Positions 59,901 through 64,000 of a stretch of 64,000 nt of DNA are shown piece by piece. The first letter of the stretch is position 1. Each line of letters opens with the position of its first letter. Source of the DNA: Calendula officinalis. Lineage: Eukaryota > Streptophyta > Magnoliopsida > Asterales > Asteraceae. The stretch is from positions 56,128,640 to 56,192,639 of the forward strand of contig OY970821.1 in assembly GCA_963853835.1 (NCBI GenBank), read 5' to 3'. The translations under genes and the position numbers were made by a program. The notes under the pieces were generated by a model. It had not been told where the DNA came from and ran no database searches. It saw only the letters and a list, made by a program, of their open reading frames with translations.

Positions 59901-62900
59901 GAATGTGTGACAAAAGGTACTATACTAAAACATTCATAACTTTCAGCTCGGGTGTCCGTTTCACGCCCACGAGTAACCAAAATAGCTGGTTCGTTCGTCA
60001 CTGCCAAGAACAAGTTCGGCCCGAACTCTTCACTGTTCCCGGCCCGAACTTCATTTTCAGCCCGAACTTCAACCTCGGCTCGAACTTCAACCTCGGCCCG
60101 AACTCCGACCTCGGCCCGAACTTCAACCTCGGCCCGAACATCATCCTCGGCCCGAACACCGAACTTCGGCCCGAACACCACTTCGGCCCTAACACCACTT
60201 CGGCCCGAACATCCCACTTCGGCCCGAACACCACTTCGGCCAGAACATCCCTCTTCGGCCCGAACTCTTCAATATCCAAGATTGTGTGACAAAAGGTGCT
60301 ATACTAAAACATTCATAACTTTCAGCTCGGGTGTCCGTTTCACGCCCACGAGTAACCAAAATAGCTGGTTCGTTCGTCACTGCCAAGAACAAGTTCGGCC
60401 CGAACTCTTCACTGTTCCCGGCCCGAACTTCATTTTCGGCCCGAACTTCAACCTCGGCTCGAACTTCAACCTCGGCCCGAACTCCGACCTCGGCCCGAAC
60501 CTCAACCTCGGCCGAACATCATCCTTGGGCCGAACACCGAACTTCGGCCCGAACACCACTTCGGCCCGAACACCACTTCGGCCCGAACATCCCATTTCGG
60601 CCCGAACACCAATTCGGCCCGAACATCCCTCTTCGGCCCGAACTCTTCAATATCCAAGATTGTGTGACAAAAGGTGCTATACTAAAACATTCATAACTTT
60701 CAGCTCGGGTGTCCGTTTCACGCCCACGAGTAACCAAAATAGCTGGTTCGTTCGTCACTGCCAAGAACAAGTTCAGCCCGAAATTTTCACTGTTCCCGGC
60801 CCGAACTTCATTTTCGGCCCGAACTTCAACCTCGGCCCGAACTCCGACCTCGGCCCGAACTTCAACCTCGGCCGGAAAATCATCCTCGGCCCGAACACCG
60901 AACTTCTGCCCGAACACCACTTCGGCCCGAACATCCCACTTCGGCCAGAACACCCCTTCGGCCCGAACATCCCTCTTCGGCCCGAACTCTTCAATATCCA
61001 AGATTGTGTGACAAAAGGTGCTATACTAAAACATTCATAACTTTCAGCTCGGGTGTCCGTTTCACGCCCACGAGTAACCAAAATAGCTGGTTCGTTCGTC
61101 ACTGCCTAGAACAAGTGCGGCCCAAACGCTTCACTATTCCCGGCCCGAACTTCATTTTCGGCCCAAACTTCAACCTCGGCCCGAACTTCAACCTCGGCCC
61201 GAACTCCGACCTCGGCCCGAACTTCAACCTCGGCCCGAACATCATCCTCGGGCCGAACACCGAACTTCGGCCCGAACACCACTTCGGCCCGAACACCACT
61301 TCGGCCCGAACATCCCATTTCGGCCCGAACACCACTTCAGCCCGAACATCGCTCTTCGGCCCGAACTCTTCAATATCCAAGATTGTGTGACAAAAGGTGC
61401 TATACTAAAACATTCATAACTTTCAGCTCGGGTGTCCGTTTCACGCCCACGAGTAACCAAAATAGCTGGTTCGTTCGTCACTGCCAAGAACAAGTTCAGC
61501 CCGAAATCTTCACTGTTCCCGGCCCGAACTTCATTTTCGGCCCGAACTTCAACCTCGGCCCGAACTCCGACCTCGGCCCGAACTTCAACCTCGGCCCGAA
61601 AATCATCCTCGGCCCGAACACCGAACTTCTGCCCGAACACCACTTTGGCCCGAACATCCCACTTCGGCCCGAACACCACTTCGGCCCTAACATCCCCCTT
61701 CGGCCCGAACTCTTCAATATCCAAGATTGTGTGACAAAAGGTGCTAAACTAAAACATTCATAACATTCAGCTCGGGTGTCCGTTTCACGCCCACGAGTAA
61801 CCAAAATAGCTGGTTCGTTCGTCACTGCCAAGAACAAGTTCGGCCCGAACTCTTCACTGTTCCCGGCCCGAACTTCATTTTCGGCCCGAACTTCAACCTC
61901 GGCCCGAACTTCAACCTCGGCCCGAACTCCGACCTCGGCCCGAACTCCGACCTCGGCCCGAACTCCGACCTCGGCCCGAACTCCAACCTCGGCCCGAACA
62001 TCATCCTCCCCCCGAACACCGAACTTCGGCCCGAACACCACTTCGGCCCGAACACCACTTCGGCCTGAACATCCCACTTCGGCCCGAACATCCCTCTTCG
62101 GCCCGAACTCTTCAATATCCAAGATTGTGTGACAAAAGGTACTATACTAAAACATTCATAACTTTCAGCTCGGGTGTCCATTTCACGCCCACGAGTAACC
62201 AAAATAGCTGGTCGTTCGTCTCTGCCAAGAACAAGTTCGGCCCGAACTCTTCACTGTTCCCGGCCCGAACTTGATTTTCGGCCCGAACTTCAACCTCGGC
62301 CCGAACTTCAACCTCGGCCCGAACTCCGACCTCGGCACGAACTTCAACCTCGGCCCGAACATCATCCTCGGCCCGAACACCGAACTTCGGCCCGAACACC
62401 ACTTCGGCCCGAACAACCCACTTCGGCCCGAACATCCCACTTCGGCCCGAACATCCCTCTTCGGCCCGAACTCTTCAATATCCAAGATTGTGTGAGAAAA
62501 GGTGCTATACTAAAACATTCATAACTTTCAGCTCGGGTGTCTGTTTCACGCCCACGAGTAACCAAAATAGCTGGTTCGTTCGTCACTGCCAAGAACAAGT
62601 TCGGCCCGAACTCTTCACTGTTCCCGGCCCGAACTTCATTTTCGGCCCGAACTTCAACCTCGGCCTGAACTTCAACCTCGGCCCGAACTCTGACCTCGGC
62701 CCGAACATCATCCTCGGCCCGAACACCGAACTTCGGCCCGAACACCACTTCGGCCCGAGCACCACTTCGGCCCGAACATCCCACTTCGGCCCGAACATAC
62801 CACTTCGGCCCGAACATCCCTCTTCGGCCCGAACTCTTCAATATCCATGATTGTGTGACAAAAGGTGCTATACTAAAACATTCATAACTTTCAGCTCGGG

Positions 62901-64000
62901 TGTCCGTTTCACGCCCACGAGTAACCAAAATAGCTGGTTCGTTCGTCACTGCCAAGAACAAGTTCGGCCCGAACTCTTCACTGTTCCCGGCCCGAACTTC
63001 ATTTTCGGCCCGAACTTCAACCTCGGCCCGAACTTCAACCTCGGCCCGAACTCCGACCTCGGTCCGAACTTCAACCTCGGCCCGAACATCATCCTCGGCC
63101 CGAACACCGAACTTCGGCCTGAACACCACTTCGGCCCGAACACCACTTCGGCCCGAACATCCCACTTCGGCCCGAACACCACTTCGGCCCGAGCATCCCT
63201 CTTCGGCCCGAACATCCCTCTTCGGCCCGAACTCTTCAATATCCAAGATTGTGTGACAAAAGGTGCTATACTAAAACATTCATAACTTTCAGTTCGGGTG
63301 TCCGTTTCACACCCACGAGTAACCAAAATAGCTGGTTCGTTCGTCACTTTCAAGAATAAGTTTGGCCCGAACTCTTCACTGTTCCCGGCCCAAACTTCAT
63401 TTTCGGCCCGAACTTCAACCTCGGCCCGAACTTCAACTTCGGCCCGAACTCCGACCTCGGCCCGAACTTCAACCTCGGCCCGAACATCATCCTCGGCCTG
63501 AACACCGAACTTCGGCCCGAACACCACTTCGGCCCGAACACCACTTCGGCCCGAACATCCCACTTCGGCCCGAACACCACTTCGGCCCGAACACCACTTC
63601 GGCCCGAACATCCCTCTTCGGCCCGAACTCTTCAATATCCAAGATTGTGTGACAAAAGGTGCTATACTAAAACATTCATAACTTTCAGCTCGGGTGTCCG
63701 TTTCACGCCCACGAGTAACCAAAATAGCTGGTTCGGTCGTCACTGCCAGGAACAAGTTCGGCACCAACTCTTCACTATTCCCGGCCCGAACTTCATTTTC
63801 GGCCCGAACTTCAACCTCGGCCCGAACTTCAACCTCGGCCCGAACTTCAACCTCGGCCCGAACTCCGACCTCGGCCCGAACTTCAACCTCGGTCCGAACA
63901 TCATCCTCGGCACAAACACCGAACTTCGGCCCGAACACCACTTCGGCCCGAACACCACTTCGGCCCGAACATCCCACTTCGGCCCGAACACCACTTCGGC
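50955..64000. repeat. Satellite array, right part
   Basis: The same satellite continues in the same orientation and phase to the right edge. The first partial monomer is unusually diverged (GTCACAACCAAGAATATG instead of GTCACTGCCAAGAACAAG). Monomer types match those left of the insertion: TTCACCTCGGCCCAAAC near 51445, 53965 and 57178 recalls the type at 27648. Multi-monomer blocks recur here too, for example around 52392, 54915 and 58127, with offsets of about 2.5 and 3.2 kb. Towards the end, monomers near 61800-63990 show extra first-class modules (three consecutive TCCGACCT at about 61922-61975). Confidence 0.97.

Noticed and set aside
1..64000. CRISPR-like pattern of conserved core and variable spacer
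   Set aside because: The 'spacers' are themselves tandem modules of one family, units are about 350 bp, and the context is a plant satellite with retrotransposons.

Overview
This window is nuclear plant DNA, very probably from a eudicot. The evidence is a Ty1/copia LTR retrotransposon primed by initiator-methionine tRNA, a plant-type Helitron, and a satellite array that runs off both ends. No host gene is visible. The copia accessory ORF reminds me of proteins common in Asteraceae retroelements, but I cannot fix the species from sequence alone.

Layout. (1) 1-39435 and 50955-64000 are one head-to-tail satellite array, all in one orientation, of roughly 150 monomers. Each monomer has a conserved core of about 166 bp followed by about ten GC-rich 18-bp modules (17-19 bp) built on CGGCCCGAAC. 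Monomer lengths are mostly about 344, 362 or 379 bp, stepping by one module. Higher-order structure lies on top: a nearly perfect duplication at 5.0 kb offset, tandem blocks of about 2.1-2.2 kb, and an irregular higher-order repeat at 28-39 kb. The last is marked by four copies of a 222-bp non-satellite insert that looks like a captured gene fragment. (2) 39436-50954 is a copia retrotransposon inserted into the core of one monomer, with a 5-bp target duplication (CGTTT) and 509-bp LTRs that differ at 3 positions. (3) 45903-49199 is a non-autonomous Helitron on the minus strand, nested in the retrotransposon.

The retrotransposon keeps a gag reading frame with CCHC knuckle and coiled coil, and the RNase H end of pol. 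Protease, integrase and the reverse-transcriptase core are deleted. Downstream is a large accessory ORF (aORF) with its own TATA-like box, a putative 685-nt intron, and the Helitron in its second exon. Splicing the intron and excising the Helitron at its A/T target gives one continuous frame of 1,064 codons, broken only by in-frame stops. All five premature stops in gag and aORF are TAA. The low LTR divergence shows recent mobility, so this defective element was probably mobilised in trans.

The most unexpected signal is an octamer, ATACTGAG or its complement CTCAGTAT. I find it 21 times by eye in the retrotransposon (LTRs, gag, spacer, aORF exons and intron) and not in the Helitron or satellite. 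The many long ORFs in the satellite, open on both strands, are a by-product of stop-poor modules whose length is a multiple of three, and are not annotated as genes.
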